This document shows positions 46,737 through 57,182 of a stretch of 64,000 bases of DNA, piece by piece. The DNA is from Yersinia mollaretii ATCC 43969 (lineage in GTDB: Bacteria > Pseudomonadota > Gammaproteobacteria > Enterobacterales > Enterobacteriaceae). The position numbers and the translations under genes are program-made. The stretch spans positions 4,154,001-4,218,000 of the forward strand of contig NZ_CP054043.1 in assembly GCF_013282725.1 (NCBI RefSeq), written 5' to 3'. Under the pieces are notes generated by a model. That model searched no databases and was not told the origin of the DNA. It was given only the letters and a program-made list of their open reading frames with translations. Each line of letters opens with the position of its first letter. Position 1 is the stretch's first letter.

Positions 46737-46979
46737 ATGCGCGTTGAATTGATTTATGACAAACGGAATGTCGCGGGCCTAACTAATGCCGGTGAAATGA
46801 TTAAGGCTGAGTTAACCAAACGTGTACATCGTGTGTTTCCAGGTGCTGACGTTAAGGTCAAAGCGATGCAGGCTAACGGTATCAACACTGATGCCAACAA
46901 ACAGGAAAAATCAGTGCTCAATCGCTTGGTTGAAGAGATGTTTGATGAAGCAGACGAATGGCTGGTTACTGAGTCTTGA
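46737..46979 (+). CDS. DinI-family SOS protein
   Basis: 80 residues of the DinI/MsgA family: MRVELIYDKRNVAGL, LTKRVHRVFPGADVKVKAMQANGINTDA (in part), and an acidic C-terminal helix LNRLVEEMFDEADEWL, the part of DinI that contacts RecA. DinI tunes RecA filament stability and thereby LexA/repressor cleavage. A LexA box and a TTAGGAAAAA ribosome site precede it. Next to an S24-regulated tail locus it may set how strongly damage switches the locus on. Prophages often carry such genes. Confidence 0.9.
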   Translation: MRVELIYDKRNVAGLTNAGEMIKAELTKRVHRVFPGADVKVKAMQANGINTDANKQEKSVLNRLVEEMFDEADEWLVTES

Positions 46980-47408
46980 GATGAGATTATCTGGGTGAAT
47001 CAGCGGCTATTTCTGATAGAGCAAGTGTCACCCAGCAAAACCAAACAGTTTCTGCGGATTTGCAGTATAAATTTCAATCACACCTATGAATTGTAGTGAC
47101 CCATCCCAGCTTCAATGCGCCCGGTACACACTCGCTGTACCCGTATTTAGGCTGAATTTACACTTTAAATATCACTATTTTTTTCAACATTATTTTTATT
47201 CTTATCATTAAATTTTAAGCGATGCAGTTAGCAAGTTTATGTTTTTATTAGATATCGATAGCAACAAAATCCCTCACTTCTGTCACTGTTACATAAACAA
47301 GCATTAACAATGGCGCACTTATCGCGCTTTGTTACTGTGACTCAGCTCAAGTTTTTCCCTGCCAAGCCGTTACTTGAATCATGCCTTCCCATTTATTTAG
47401 GACGCTCT
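46980..47408. other. Intergenic region before the chemoreceptor gene
   Basis: About 430 bp, AT-rich in its right half. It holds the promoter of the receptor gene. No gene, repeat or att-like sequence seen. Confidence 0.4.
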
Positions 47409-49196
47409 ATGCTTGATTCCATTCGTTCACGTATCTTGGCTGCCTGCATCATCATCGTGGCAGGCTCGCTCGCCATTAACACTTATTTTAACTACTCCGT
47501 TGCTAACAAATATAACAGCAGCGCAATCGATAACACATTGACCGCCGTTACCGCGAGTCATGGTGTTGGGATTGCAGACTGGGTGGCGACGAAAACACAA
47601 ATGATTGTGTCGCTAAAAGAGAGTGCGCTGACGGCTGATCCGACCGCAGCCCTGCGTCAAGTGGCTGCTGCGGGCAATTTCATTAACGTTTATATTGGTT
47701 ACGCTAATAAGACAGCCACTTTTTCTAATCCCGACGGCATCCCCGCAGGTTACGACCCCACCGGGCGTCCATGGTATCTACAGGCGGTAAAAGCAGGTAA
47801 ACCTGTGGTTACACCGCCGTATGTCGATGCGGGAACCAACCAATTAGTGGTGACGTTTGCACTCCCGATTATTCAAGATGGGAGTGTTAAAGGGGTATTA
47901 GCGGCCGATGTCACCATGGATAGCGTAATTGCAAACGTGAAATCCATACACCCAACGGATGATAGCTTCGGTATGCTAATTGATGCCGATGGCACAATTA
48001 TCGCGCATCTCGATGCACAGTTAACCCTCAAGCCACTGAGTGACATCGCGCCGACATTGGATCTTAAAACCCTGTTAACGGCTACTGATCCTATTGTTGC
48101 CGACATCGGCGACCAGAGTAAATTGCTGCTCGCGCAAGCCGTGCCTGGCACGCAATGGTTTACCGTGGTTGCACTGGATAAAGCCCATGCCACTGCGGGT
48201 ATGCGCTCACTGCTGACAACATCACTGGTCACCTTGATTGTCATTATTTTCATTGCCGTGGTGATTATTGGTTTGATTACTCAACGCGCCCTGCTCCCCC
48301 TAAACCATGTGCATAAAGCGATGGATGCCATCAGTTCTGGCACGGAAGATTTGACCCAGCGTTTGCCGGTCGAAGGCCGCGATGAAGTGGCGAAAATCGC
48401 CGAGTCATTCAACCGATTTGCCGACAAACTCAGTGCCGTGATGGCACAAATCCGTGATACCAGCGAGTCAGTGCGGATTGCGGCTAATGAAATTGCGGCG
48501 GGGAATCAGGATCTTTCGGGCCGAACCGAGTCTGCCGCCGCCAGCTTGCAGCAAACATCGGCAGCCTTAGAGCAAATTTCAGCCACCGTGGCCCAGTCGG
48601 CCAGTGCCGCCAGACAAGCCAACACGGCGGTACTCTCCGCGGCGAATGATGCTTCCCGTGGCGGCGAAGTGATCGCCAAAGTGATCACTACGATGGAGTC
48701 CATCGAGGCAGCGTCGGGCAAAATCGGTGATATCACCAGTGTTATCGATGGTATCGCTTTCCAGACCAATATTCTGGCACTGAATGCGGCTGTAGAGGCG
48801 GCACGAGCAGGTAAGCAAGGCCGTGGTTTTGCGGTGGTTGCGGGTGAAGTTCGCACACTGGCACAACGCAGTGCTCAGGCGGCGAAAGAGATCAAAACGC
48901 TGATTGAATCCACTGTCAGCAGTGTGTCATCAGGCTCGGGTCAAGTCCGTCAGGCCAGTAATACCATGACCGAGATTGTCAGCAGCGTGTCTGATGTCAC
49001 CACCATTATGTCGGAAATCACCAACGCGGCAGATGAACAAATGCGTGGCATCCATGAGATCAATAGCGCAGTCGCGCAATTGGATACCATGGTGCAACAA
49101 AATGCGGCGCTGGTGCAGGAGTCAACAGCCGCCTCTGCGGCGTTGCAGGCTCAGGCGGCTGATTTAACTGGGGCGGTGAATCAATTCAGGATTTAG
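47409..49196 (+). CDS. Methyl-accepting chemotaxis protein with dCache sensor
   Basis: Inner-membrane receptor, 595 residues from ATG 47409 ([16 protein letters not shown]), preceded by AGGA. The open frame to 47310 adds 33 non-family residues. Order: TM1 (about 8-28); periplasmic dCache domain with [25 protein letters not shown] (in part), the amino-acid-sensor-like pattern; TM2 (about 280-302); HAMP ([14 protein letters not shown]); and the cytoplasmic signalling hairpin with [20 protein letters not shown]. The C-terminus ends AVNQFRI, with no NWETF pentapeptide for CheR/CheB, so it probably relies on other receptors for adaptation. Ligand unknown. Confidence 0.92.
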   Translation: MLDSIRSRILAACIIIVAGSLAINTYFNYSVANKYNSSAIDNTLTAVTASHGVGIADWVATKTQMIVSLKESALTADPTAALRQVAAAGNFINVYIGYANKTATFSNPDGIPAGYDPTGRPWYLQAVKAGKPVVTPPYVDAGTNQLVVTFALPIIQDGSVKGVLAADVTMDSVIANVKSIHPTDDSFGMLIDADGTIIAHLDAQLTLKPLSDIAPTLDLKTLLTATDPIVADIGDQSKLLLAQAVPGTQWFTVVALDKAHATAGMRSLLTTSLVTLIVIIFIAVVIIGLITQRALLPLNHVHKAMDAISSGTEDLTQRLPVEGRDEVAKIAESFNRFADKLSAVMAQIRDTSESVRIAANEIAAGNQDLSGRTESAAASLQQTSAALEQISATVAQSASAARQANTAVLSAANDASRGGEVIAKVITTMESIEAASGKIGDITSVIDGIAFQTNILALNAAVEAARAGKQGRGFAVVAGEVRTLAQRSAQAAKEIKTLIESTVSSVSSGSGQVRQASNTMTEIVSSVSDVTTIMSEITNAADEQMRGIHEINSAVAQLDTMVQQNAALVQESTAASAALQAQAADLTGAVNQFRI

Positions 49197-49228
49197 CTCG
49201 ATACTCTCTAATTCGACTATTAGCTTAG

Positions 49229-49258
49229 GTTTCAGCGGGTTATCTCACCCGCTGAAAC
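49229..49258. terminator. Hairpin between convergent receptor and hydrolase genes
   Basis: GTTTCAGCGGGT and ACCCGCTGAAAC form a perfect 12-bp stem with a 6-base loop. T-runs are absent, yet its place between convergent stops fits a shared terminator. Confidence 0.65.
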
Positions 49259-49262
49259 GCCT

Positions 49263-50252
49263 CTACCCCAGTAAGATCCGCGCCCCAATTTTAATCGGAG
49301 CAAAATGATTGTTCGTCACCCCCGCTTCACTTAACGCCAGCTTGAGTTGCTCCGGTGGCTCATCCAATGATTCATCAGCCAACTCAAATACCCCCCAATG
49401 AATCGGAACAGTTATGGGTTGCTGTAATTGCTGAAATAACTGTACCGATTGCTGCGGGTCCATGTGCTGTGCCTGCATAAACCAGCGCGGCGCATAAGCC
49501 CCAATCGGCAACGCCGCATAATTGAATGGCCCTAATCTTTCGCCAATGGTCAGCAGTTGTGGGCAATACCCCGTATCCCCCGTGAAATAGAAGTTAATCT
49601 CACCGCGTTTGACCACCCAACCCGACCATAGACTTTGGTTGCGATCCCAGGGGGTGCGCATACTCCAATGACGGGCTGGCACACAATGAAACTCAAATTC
49701 GGCCGCAAGGTGTGTCTCCCACCAATCCAGTTCGTGGACATGGCGAGCACCGTGTTGCAGCAACCAATTTTTTAGCCCCAACGGGGACAGAAAAGTGATG
49801 TCAGGGAAGCGGCGCAATAATTGGGTGATAGTCGTCACATCCAAATGGTCGTAGTGATTATGGGAAATCACCACCACATCAATCTGCGGCAGTGCCTTCA
49901 CTCGCGCAGGAACCGGGGTTTTGCGCGCTGGCCCGTAAAAATTGAGCGGCGAAGCCCGGCTGGAGAGCACCGGGTCAAACAGCACGGTTTTCCCGCTGAC
50001 TCGGAGTAAAAGCGAAGCATGGCCCAGCCACCACAACGCATCTTGCTGACCACTGAAATCAGCCTCTTGCCACCAGTCACGGACAAACTGTGCATACCCC
50101 TGCTGAGGCGGTTTTGGCAGTGATTGGCGTTTTCGCTCTTCACGCCAGCGCTTCAAATCTTGCGGATGATGAATAACCGGTTCCAGATTCTGGAATCCAA
50201 ACTCCGTGTGGTGTGGCTTACTCGCATCATAATAGGGGTTTTTCTTCGCCAT
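49263..50252 (-). CDS. Metallo-beta-lactamase-fold hydrolase (NAPE-PLD-like)
   Basis: 329 residues. It shows the metal motif SHNHYDHLD, the strand TVLFDPVLSSRASPL, FYFTGDTGY and a final IPIHWG-type motif (VPIHWGVFELADE). This is the N-acyl-phosphatidylethanolamine phospholipase D / RomA-like branch of the MBL fold. The substrate in enterobacteria is not established. I start at ATG 50252 (MAKKNPYYDASKPHH), preceded by GAAGGATG; the longer frame to 50315 lacks similarity. It is cytoplasmic, with no signal peptide. Confidence 0.85.
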   Translation of the reverse strand: MAKKNPYYDASKPHHTEFGFQNLEPVIHHPQDLKRWREERKRQSLPKPPQQGYAQFVRDWWQEADFSGQQDALWWLGHASLLLRVSGKTVLFDPVLSSRASPLNFYGPARKTPVPARVKALPQIDVVVISHNHYDHLDVTTITQLLRRFPDITFLSPLGLKNWLLQHGARHVHELDWWETHLAAEFEFHCVPARHWSMRTPWDRNQSLWSGWVVKRGEINFYFTGDTGYCPQLLTIGERLGPFNYAALPIGAYAPRWFMQAQHMDPQQSVQLFQQLQQPITVPIHWGVFELADESLDEPPEQLKLALSEAGVTNNHFAPIKIGARILLG

Positions 50253-50665
50253 TTGGCATCCTTCACTGCTAGCCACGATAGCAGCCAACATAGATTCATG
50301 GGCTACGCCCGTCATAATTCATTCGTGCTCAATAGAGCTACTTTAACACGCAGAGCAGTAGGCCTAATGGTAGTGATGATATTTCACTTTGCTGATTAAA
50401 ATCTTGCCACACTTGTCACGGTCATGATTGCGCTAAAAAGGCATTATCGCTTATTCGTATTCTCATGGATATTTCGTTTTTTGCCGAATATCCCCAATCG
50501 CCACCAAATTGATTCATATCAATTTTTACTGTAATTCGCACTATTTCAGGCCGCAAAACCCTTTTTCGTGATCAAACACTCATTTTTAAAAACGCCATGC
50601 CTATATAAAGAAAACAATTATCCATTATTAATGAAACATTGTTTTAATTTGAGGTGGCGGTAAAA
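50253..50665. other. Intergenic region before the GPH transporter
   Basis: About 410 bp between divergent genes. It holds both promoters. A sequence CGTGATCAAACACTCA near 50567-50582 partly fits a CRP site but is too poor to call. No gene seen. Confidence 0.35.
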
Positions 50666-52192
50666 ATGAGTAAACAGATTTCAACAAGGCATACGTTGGC
50701 GTACGGGAGTGCCAACTTATTGGGCAGTGGGGCGCTGGCCATCAGCGGCGCTTGGCTGATGTATTTCTACACCACCTTTTGCGGGCTGTCTGTCGTCGAA
50801 GCCGCGACTATTTTCTCCATCGCCAGCATTATTGATGCCATCAGTAACCCAGTCATGGGTTATATCACCGATAACTTCTACAATACCCGACTGGGCCGCC
50901 TATTTGGTCGCCGCCGCTTCTTTATCTTGCTAGGTATCCCGCTGGTATTGGTCTATCCGATGCTCTGGATGAGCGGCTTCGGGTTCTGGTATTACCTGCT
51001 GACTTATGCGCTGTTTGAACTGATTTACACCTCCATCATGGTGCCTTATGAAACACTGGCGACCGAGATGACCACGGATTTTGCCAAACGCTCTAAGTTA
51101 ACCGGATCTAAGGCGATTTTTGGTAAAGTAGCCAACTTTTTGGCCGCCTTCATTCCCGGCCAGTTTATTGCGATTTACGGCAAAGACTCCGCGACCCCCT
51201 TCCTCTATACCGGTATCGCCTACGGCCTGATTATGTGCTGTGCGATGATTTGGCTCTACAGCTCATCTTGGGAACGTCCGGCCAGCGAAGTGGTACGGGA
51301 AACCACCAGCAGCTTAGGTCAGGCACTGAAAAAACTCTGTGTGGATATGGCGTCAACCTTCCACCTACGAATTTTCCGCAAGCATCTGGGGATGTATCTG
51401 TTCGGTTTTGGTGCTGAATGGTTGTTCGCTTCCGCATTTACCTACTTTATTATTTTTGGTCTGGGTCAAGATGCCGCACTGGTTTCTCAGCTCAATAGTT
51501 TCAGCTCAATCATGCAGTTGATCTCTACCGCCATCTTTATCGGCATCTGCGTCAAAATGGGCTTCGCTCGCCCGTTCCGTATTGCCCTGCAAGTGGTGAT
51601 TGTCAGTGTAATTGCCTATGCCGCGCTCTATTTTACGGGTTGGTCTCAAACCACCACCGTGATTGTGTTGTTCTGCATCACCGCAGTTTTCGGCTTAAGC
51701 ACGGGCGGTATTTATTACATTCCCTGGACAGTTTATACCTTCCTCGCGGATGTCGATGAAGTCTTAACTGGCCGTCGCCGTGAAGGGATCTATGCGGGTG
51801 CCATGACCTTCGCGGGCAAAATGACCCGTTCGGTTATTGTCTTCGCCATGGGATGGACGTTGAGCCGCTTTGGCTTCGTCTCGGGGCAATCGAGCCAGCC
51901 AGAAGTTGCGGTGCAAGCGATCGTTGGCGTGTTTGCCATCGGGGTGATCTCACTGGCGTTAGTGGCTATTTACTACACCACACAGATGAAGCTAGATCGC
52001 AAAAATCATAAAATTCTGCTGGAGGAGATTGAGCGCATCAAAGCTGGCGGTGCCATGGCCGATATTCCTGCCCATGCTCGAGCAGTGGCTGAAGAGCTGA
52101 CTGGCTGGAAATATGAGCAGTGTTGGGGAAATAACCCGCTGGGCATGAAGGAATCAACAACGGTGATCCCTAAACCCGTGACTGAAAGTTAA
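50666..52192 (+). CDS. GPH-family sugar:cation symporter
   Basis: 508-residue, about 12-span inner-membrane transporter of the glycoside-pentoside-hexuronide group (LacS/MelB/YagG type). Landmarks are YGSANLLGSGALAISGAWLMYFY at the start (in part), SIASIIDAISNPVMGYITDN with the conserved Asp pair, and GRRRFFILLGIPLV in the first cytoplasmic loop. The C-terminal tail is hydrophilic. Substrate is unknown. ATG 50666 (MSKQIST) is used; GAGGTG lies 9 bp upstream. A terminator follows. No sugar-processing gene sits beside it. Confidence 0.88.
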   Translation: MSKQISTRHTLAYGSANLLGSGALAISGAWLMYFYTTFCGLSVVEAATIFSIASIIDAISNPVMGYITDNFYNTRLGRLFGRRRFFILLGIPLVLVYPMLWMSGFGFWYYLLTYALFELIYTSIMVPYETLATEMTTDFAKRSKLTGSKAIFGKVANFLAAFIPGQFIAIYGKDSATPFLYTGIAYGLIMCCAMIWLYSSSWERPASEVVRETTSSLGQALKKLCVDMASTFHLRIFRKHLGMYLFGFGAEWLFASAFTYFIIFGLGQDAALVSQLNSFSSIMQLISTAIFIGICVKMGFARPFRIALQVVIVSVIAYAALYFTGWSQTTTVIVLFCITAVFGLSTGGIYYIPWTVYTFLADVDEVLTGRRREGIYAGAMTFAGKMTRSVIVFAMGWTLSRFGFVSGQSSQPEVAVQAIVGVFAIGVISLALVAIYYTTQMKLDRKNHKILLEEIERIKAGGAMADIPAHARAVAEELTGWKYEQCWGNNPLGMKESTTVIPKPVTES

Positions 52193-52210
52193 TCGTCACT
52201 CGTCATAACC

Positions 52211-52243
52211 CACCGCATCGGCTCTCTCCGGTGCGGTTTTTTT
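52211..52243 (+). terminator. Terminator of the GPH transporter gene
   Basis: ACCGCATCGG-CTCTCT-CCGGTGCGGT hairpin (one G-U pair) followed by T7. Confidence 0.9.
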
Positions 52244-52420
52244 GTTTTTGGCGCGGGCTAATATCGGGTTCGACGAAATTACAACTAGGCCGTTTTTTGA
52301 ACAATTTGGCTTTTTTTGACCATTTTCGGCGTGAAGTTTAACCAAACGAATCAAATTTCAAATTTTTTTAAATGAAACACTAGACATATCATCACGCTAT
52401 AGATCATAATCCCGCTCATT

Positions 52421-52508
52421 GGAAGGATGGCCGAGTGGTTTAAGGCAACGGTCTTGAAAACCGTCGACTGTAACAGGTCCTAGAGTTCGAATCTCTATCC
52501 TTCCGCCA
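52421..52508 (+). tRNA. tRNA-Ser (anticodon TGA)
   Basis: 88 nt with CCA. The acceptor stem GGAAGGA/TCCTTCC, a long variable arm (class II) and the anticodon loop TCTTGAAAA carrying TGA are clear. Confidence 0.93.
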
Positions 52509-52514
52509 AATTAC

Positions 52515-52590
<76 letters not shown>

Positions 52591-52593
52591 ATA

Positions 52594-52630
52594 AAAAGCC
52601 CCGTTATCTGAATAAGATAACGGGGCTTTT
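52594..52630 (+). terminator. Terminator of the tRNA-Ser/tRNA-Thr unit
   Basis: A 16-bp inverted repeat (AAAAGCCCCGTTATCT and its complement) around GAATA, ending in T4. Confidence 0.9.
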
Positions 52631-52713
52631 GCTTTTCAGCTTATCTCTGTTGCGTCGGTTCTTTGTGGCAACAGTGTTCTGTGGCGGCAGTGATCACACT
52701 GCCGCCCATAGCG

Positions 52714-53856
52714 TCAGCCATTCTTCGCCAACTGAGCGACCAACTGATTAACGCCATCACTCATATTGCTAAATTTAGTCAGTTGAGTGCGGGTGACCAC
52801 CACAAACACGCCAATGTTCTTTTCTGGAATCATCGCCATATAGGTAATAAATCCACCGCCGCCACCCGTTTTTTGCATAATGCCCGGCAGGCCCGCATTC
52901 GGTGCCATATAAACCCAGCCCAGACCCAGCGCATCGGCCTGACCCGCAACATCCATGCCCTTCAGTGAGGTCAGATCACGACGCTGGAAATAGAGCGTCT
53001 GCTCACGTTTGGCTGAGCTTTTGCGCGCACTGTTATCCGAAGATAAGAATTGCTGCATCCAGCGCTGCATATCTTCTGGCGTTGAGTAGATCCCGCCACT
53101 GCCAGCAGCCGCTATGGTGTTTTCACAGCGGCTACTACCCACCCCCACCATCAGGCGATTGCATTGCTCTGCTGTCGGCGTGAGGGTGGTATTTTTCATG
53201 CCCAGCGGGGCAGTGATTTTATCACGTAGCAAGCTGGTATAAGGCTTCCCCGACGCCCGTGATAACGCATCGGCCAGTAAGTCATAGGCCAAATTGGAAT
53301 AAGCCGCTCTGACACCCGGTGGCACGGTCACATTAGCCTGTTTTAGCCACTGCCAACGATTATCTTTGGTCGGCCAGGTAAACACCGGTCTTTTTTGCGG
53401 GCCACCGGGTTGCTCGCGCGGCAGGCCACTGGTATGGCTCGCCAAATTCAGCAAGGTAATCGGCTGCTTGGCATTATAAGAGGGAACCTTGGCTCCCTTA
53501 GGCGCATATTTTCGCAATGGGTCGGTCAGTTTAACCGTGCCATCATCAGCCAGTTTAACCATCACTTCACTGGTCATCAGCTTGGTAATTGATGCAATGC
53601 GGATGAGTGAGTCTGGCCGTGGGCGGAGGTTGTTACCGGGTTTGGTTTCACCAAAACTGCGATTGACCACCTGATTATTATCGATAACCACCAGTGCCAT
53701 TCCCATGGCTCCACTGTTATAGAAAATATGCTCGGCATGTTGATCAACAACTTGTGAGGTCAAAAGCTCAGTTTTAGCTTGGCTATGCAAGGGGATAGTA
53801 AATAAGGCAGCGGCCAGTAGCGAGGAGGAGAAATATTTCAGCACTCTTTTATCCAT
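52714..53856 (-). CDS. ampH: AmpH, periplasmic penicillin-binding DD-carboxypeptidase/endopeptidase
   Basis: 380 residues with a Sec signal peptide (YFSSSLLAAALFTIPLHSQAK, in part). It is a serine hydrolase of the class C beta-lactamase fold: SxxK at Ser89 (ASITK), YSN in AAYSNLAYD and KTGGGGG near the C-terminus. It matches E. coli AmpH along its length. AmpH trims peptidoglycan peptides and helps muropeptide recycling; it is not an efficient beta-lactamase. Its 5' side faces sixA across about 215 bp. Confidence 0.94.
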   Translation of the reverse strand: MDKRVLKYFSSSLLAAALFTIPLHSQAKTELLTSQVVDQHAEHIFYNSGAMGMALVVIDNNQVVNRSFGETKPGNNLRPRPDSLIRIASITKLMTSEVMVKLADDGTVKLTDPLRKYAPKGAKVPSYNAKQPITLLNLASHTSGLPREQPGGPQKRPVFTWPTKDNRWQWLKQANVTVPPGVRAAYSNLAYDLLADALSRASGKPYTSLLRDKITAPLGMKNTTLTPTAEQCNRLMVGVGSSRCENTIAAAGSGGIYSTPEDMQRWMQQFLSSDNSARKSSAKREQTLYFQRRDLTSLKGMDVAGQADALGLGWVYMAPNAGLPGIMQKTGGGGGFITYMAMIPEKNIGVFVVVTRTQLTKFSNMSDGVNQLVAQLAKNG

Positions 53857-54071
53857 GTTAAAAAAGCAAAATAAGTGGTCGTGGGCTTATAGTAATCGGA
53901 TATCTGAATAAAACATGCTGAAATTTTCTGGCAAACGAATAATTTACATTATCGGGCAGGACGCCCCTATGATCACGGCAAAAAAGCGTGGAAGCTGAGC
54001 CAGCGAGTTCTGTCGGCAAAACTAAGGCGCGACAGTGATGCCGCGCCCATTGAACGTTTCTAGCGGAAATC

Positions 54072-54563
54072 TTAGCCGTGGCAGGCTTTCGCCAGCAATT
54101 GTGTCGGACTGACTTGCCAGTCAAAAGTCCCCTTGCCTGTTTCGCCGTTTAGCGAAATACACGCGATTGCTGAGGTCGCAAACATTGGCGGGCATTGCCC
54201 CGGACAAAGTTCGGCCACCAGATAGCCAACCAGTGGTAAGTGCGAGATAACCAGCACCGCTTCGTGGTCCTCTTTCGCCAGCGCTTGCAAATAGCAGCAG
54301 ATGAAAGCCGCATCCCCGCCAGGGGTTAATTCTGGCATCACTTCCTGCTCTGCCGGTAGAGGCATGACCCCTCGCACCACTTCCAGTGTCTGCTCAGCGC
54401 GCAAATAAGGGCTAACTAGTATCTGATCGATATCGACCGATTGCTCGTTTAGCCAGCTTGCTATCTGACGTGATTCATCCTGACCACACAGAGTTAGAGG
54501 CCTTAGCGCATCACTTGCTGCGTCAAGCGCCGCGTCACCGTGACGCATAATGAAAACTTGCAT
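54072..54563 (-). CDS. sixA: SixA, phosphohistidine phosphatase
   Basis: 163 residues of the histidine phosphatase superfamily: MQVFIMRHGDAALDA with catalytic Arg7-His8-Gly9, LVSPYLRAEQTLEVV and VISHLPLVGYLVAEL with the second catalytic His. In E. coli SixA removes phosphate from PTS-type and ArcB-type phosphohistidines. It lies upstream of ampH and downstream of fadJ on the same strand, as the fadIJ-sixA order in E. coli. Confidence 0.94.
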   Translation of the reverse strand: MQVFIMRHGDAALDAASDALRPLTLCGQDESRQIASWLNEQSVDIDQILVSPYLRAEQTLEVVRGVMPLPAEQEVMPELTPGGDAAFICCYLQALAKEDHEAVLVISHLPLVGYLVAELCPGQCPPMFATSAIACISLNGETGKGTFDWQVSPTQLLAKACHG

Positions 54564-54920
54564 ATTGCACCGTTTTTGTTAACAAAATAACGCTATACAG
54601 AAACGCTTTGCGTGCTGTACCGCCGAAACCTTTACCCGAGGGTAAAGAAACTTCATAACGATAACGCGCCGTCTATCTATGGCGGCCGGGCATTTTGCCT
54701 GAAACTTAAAGTAAAGAAAATGGCTGTTTTCACACCGGACACTCCGGCGGCCACCCCTGACTGGTTACATAATAACCATATCAATAGCTTAATCCAAACT
54801 CTACTGCCTGCCAATAAATAGCGATTAATTCATTTTGGCACGAATAGTCACTTCACGTGATTCTGGCTTTAAGGTAGCGCGGGTTGCCCCCAGAGTACAG
54901 TCACCTTATTCGCAAGAATT
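54564..54920. other. Intergenic region sixA-fadJ
   Basis: 357 bp. A plus-strand frame from ATG 54720 encodes 33 residues (MAVFTPDTPAATPDWLHNNH...) with only a weak ribosome site. It is unsupported by any family I know. No terminator with a clear T-run is visible. Confidence 0.35.
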
Positions 54921-57182
54921 TCAGGTAGTGATCCTGCTCACACTCTCAATCGGGGGGTGGCTTGACACCTCATTTTCGCTATTTTCTGGCAAGTAAAATT
55001 GCCGCTGTTGCTCAGCCATCGTCACCAGCAGCGGACAAGGCTCAAAGCGTTCACCGTACTGCTGCGCCAGCAATCTAAGCGTTTTCACCACGTTATCTGC
55101 GCCCAGACTGTCCAAATAGCGGAATGGCCCCCCGAGGAAGGGCGGGAAGCCAATACCGAAAACAGCACCAATATCCCCATCACGTGGGCTACGAATAATG
55201 GACTCGTCCAGACAGCGGGCGGCCTCATTCAGCATCATCATGGTGCAGCGCTGCGCTATCACCGCAGATCCGAGATGGGCTTTGGGTGTGACACCCAGTA
55301 GAACATAAACGCTGGCATCAACTTGCTTACCGGAGTTTCGTTTCCACTTAATGCCGCGACTTTGGGTGGGATATAAATAAAAACCACGGCCATTTTTACG
55401 CCCTTTACGCCCATCCTGCAAAAGGAGGTCAAATGAGGCCGGCGCGGCAAAGCGTGGCCCTAATTGCTCAACCAAGATAGGCATGATTTTGGTTCCGACA
55501 TCAATACCGACTTCATCCAGCAGCGTAATCGGCCCCACCGGGAAGCCGAAATCGACCAGTGCGCTGTCGATGGAGTCAATAGGTTCACCGTCTAGCAAGC
55601 AGCGAGCTGCCTCATTGATATAGGGGGCTAAAATGCGGTTTACATAGAAGCCGGCACGATCAGCCACCACAATGGCTGTTTTCCCCTGTTTACGGGCTAA
55701 AGCAACAGTCGTAGCAATGGTCTCTTCACTGGTTTTTGCATGAGGGATCACCTCCACCAGTGGCATTTTATCGACCGGACTAAAGTAGTGCAGGCCGATA
55801 ACCTGCTCTGGCCGCTGCGCCTGAGCGGCAATTTGGCTGATCGGTAATGACGAGGTATTGGAGGCGAAAATGGTATGCGCCGCGCCGAAATGCTCGATAT
55901 CCGCAACCATTTGTTGCTTCAATGATAAGTCTTCAAATACCGCTTCAATCACCACATCAACGGTGTCAAAACCGCTGTAATCCGTGCTGCCAGAAATCAG
56001 CATCATCTGCCGTTGCCGCTCCGCCGGACGCATCCGTTTGCTGCGCACCCGCTTACCCAGTGCGTCCCACGTATATTTCAGCGCCTGATTAATCCCTTGC
56101 GGATTGATATCTTTGATGCGCACGGGCAAACCCGCACGGGTTGCGGTGACATTAGCAATGCCGCCGCCCATCAGTCCGCCCCCCAGCACCCCGACCCGAT
56201 GAATAGCGCGGGGTTGCGCATCACCACCGGTCTCTTTTTTCAGTGATGTGGTGGCAAAAAACAGACTGCGTAAGGCAGCGGATTGAGGTGACATCGCCAG
56301 TTCGCCAAATGCGCTGGCTTCCGCCTCATAGCCACTGGCACTGCCGTGATCCAGCCCTTTACGCACTACATCAATGATGCGTAAAGCCGCCGGATAGTGG
56401 CCTTTGGTCTTCGCCAGCGTTTTCTTGCGCACAATATTAAACAGCAGCGCCTTACCTAGCGGGCCACTGAGCAGGCGCTCTTGCCAAGGCACGACAGGCT
56501 TATCGAGCCAGCCCGCTTTGGCCCTTTTGATAGCCACATCCAGCAAGATATCTTGCGGCACGGCATCATCCACCAGCCCCATTTTCAGTGCCTGACGGGC
56601 GCGGACCTGCCGACCGGTCAGTATCATATCCAGTGCTTTACTGACGCCCACCAGACGCGGCAAGCGCTGTGTGCCACCGGAGCCGGGCAGCAGGCCCAGT
56701 TGCACCTCTGGTAGGCCGAGCACCGTTTTATCATCCAGCGAACAGATGCGGCTATGGCACGCCAGCGCCAGTTCCAAACCACCGCCCAGACAAGCACCGT
56801 GGATAGCCGCCACCACCGGTACTGGGAATGCCGCAATTTGCGCCAAAATAGATTGCCCTTTTTGGGCCAATTTCCGCGCATCTTGCGCGGTACGGCAAGC
56901 CGCAATCATGGTGATATCCGCGCCCGCGATAAACGAGTCTGGTTTGCCAGAAATAATCACCAGCCCCTGCAATTGGGGTAGAGCTTGTGCTTGTTGCAGT
57001 ATTTCGGCAATTTGCTCTGCAAATTCAGCCTTTAAGGTATTCACTTTATCGCCAATAACATCAATGGTGATGACACCAATATTGTCAGGCCGAACATCGA
57101 GGCTAAAGACCGAGGGAGTCACAGCCACACTATCGACGACGACGGGTTCATCAGCGGGGTTAAGTCCATTTTCCTTGCTCAT
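54921..57182 (-). CDS. fadJ: FadJ, fatty-acid oxidation complex alpha subunit
   Basis: 753 residues in two enzymes. The enoyl-CoA hydratase/isomerase (about 15-200; [26 protein letters not shown]) is followed by 3-hydroxyacyl-CoA dehydrogenase (about 315-740) with the NAD fold [13 protein letters not shown] and [16 protein letters not shown] catalytic region. With FadI it carries out beta-oxidation; FadJI is favoured in anaerobic growth. The last ~40 residues are polar. It is longer than E. coli FadJ (714). Its ATG overlaps the fadI stop by one base, and FadR control is expected through the site upstream of fadI. Confidence 0.95.
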   Translation of the reverse strand: MSKENGLNPADEPVVVDSVAVTPSVFSLDVRPDNIGVITIDVIGDKVNTLKAEFAEQIAEILQQAQALPQLQGLVIISGKPDSFIAGADITMIAACRTAQDARKLAQKGQSILAQIAAFPVPVVAAIHGACLGGGLELALACHSRICSLDDKTVLGLPEVQLGLLPGSGGTQRLPRLVGVSKALDMILTGRQVRARQALKMGLVDDAVPQDILLDVAIKRAKAGWLDKPVVPWQERLLSGPLGKALLFNIVRKKTLAKTKGHYPAALRIIDVVRKGLDHGSASGYEAEASAFGELAMSPQSAALRSLFFATTSLKKETGGDAQPRAIHRVGVLGGGLMGGGIANVTATRAGLPVRIKDINPQGINQALKYTWDALGKRVRSKRMRPAERQRQMMLISGSTDYSGFDTVDVVIEAVFEDLSLKQQMVADIEHFGAAHTIFASNTSSLPISQIAAQAQRPEQVIGLHYFSPVDKMPLVEVIPHAKTSEETIATTVALARKQGKTAIVVADRAGFYVNRILAPYINEAARCLLDGEPIDSIDSALVDFGFPVGPITLLDEVGIDVGTKIMPILVEQLGPRFAAPASFDLLLQDGRKGRKNGRGFYLYPTQSRGIKWKRNSGKQVDASVYVLLGVTPKAHLGSAVIAQRCTMMMLNEAARCLDESIIRSPRDGDIGAVFGIGFPPFLGGPFRYLDSLGADNVVKTLRLLAQQYGERFEPCPLLVTMAEQQRQFYLPENSENEVSSHPPIESVSRITT

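Noticed and set aside
47310..47408. N-terminal extension of the chemoreceptor
   Set aside because: The added 33 residues have no family similarity, and the ATG at 47409 has an AGGA site and begins the first membrane segment.
49263..50252. True beta-lactamase or UlaG lactonase
   Set aside because: The HxHxDH motif is shared by the whole fold; the other blocks fit the NAPE-PLD-like branch better.
50567..50582. CRP site before the GPH transporter
   Set aside because: The match to TGTGA-N6-TCACA is partial and no second element supports it.
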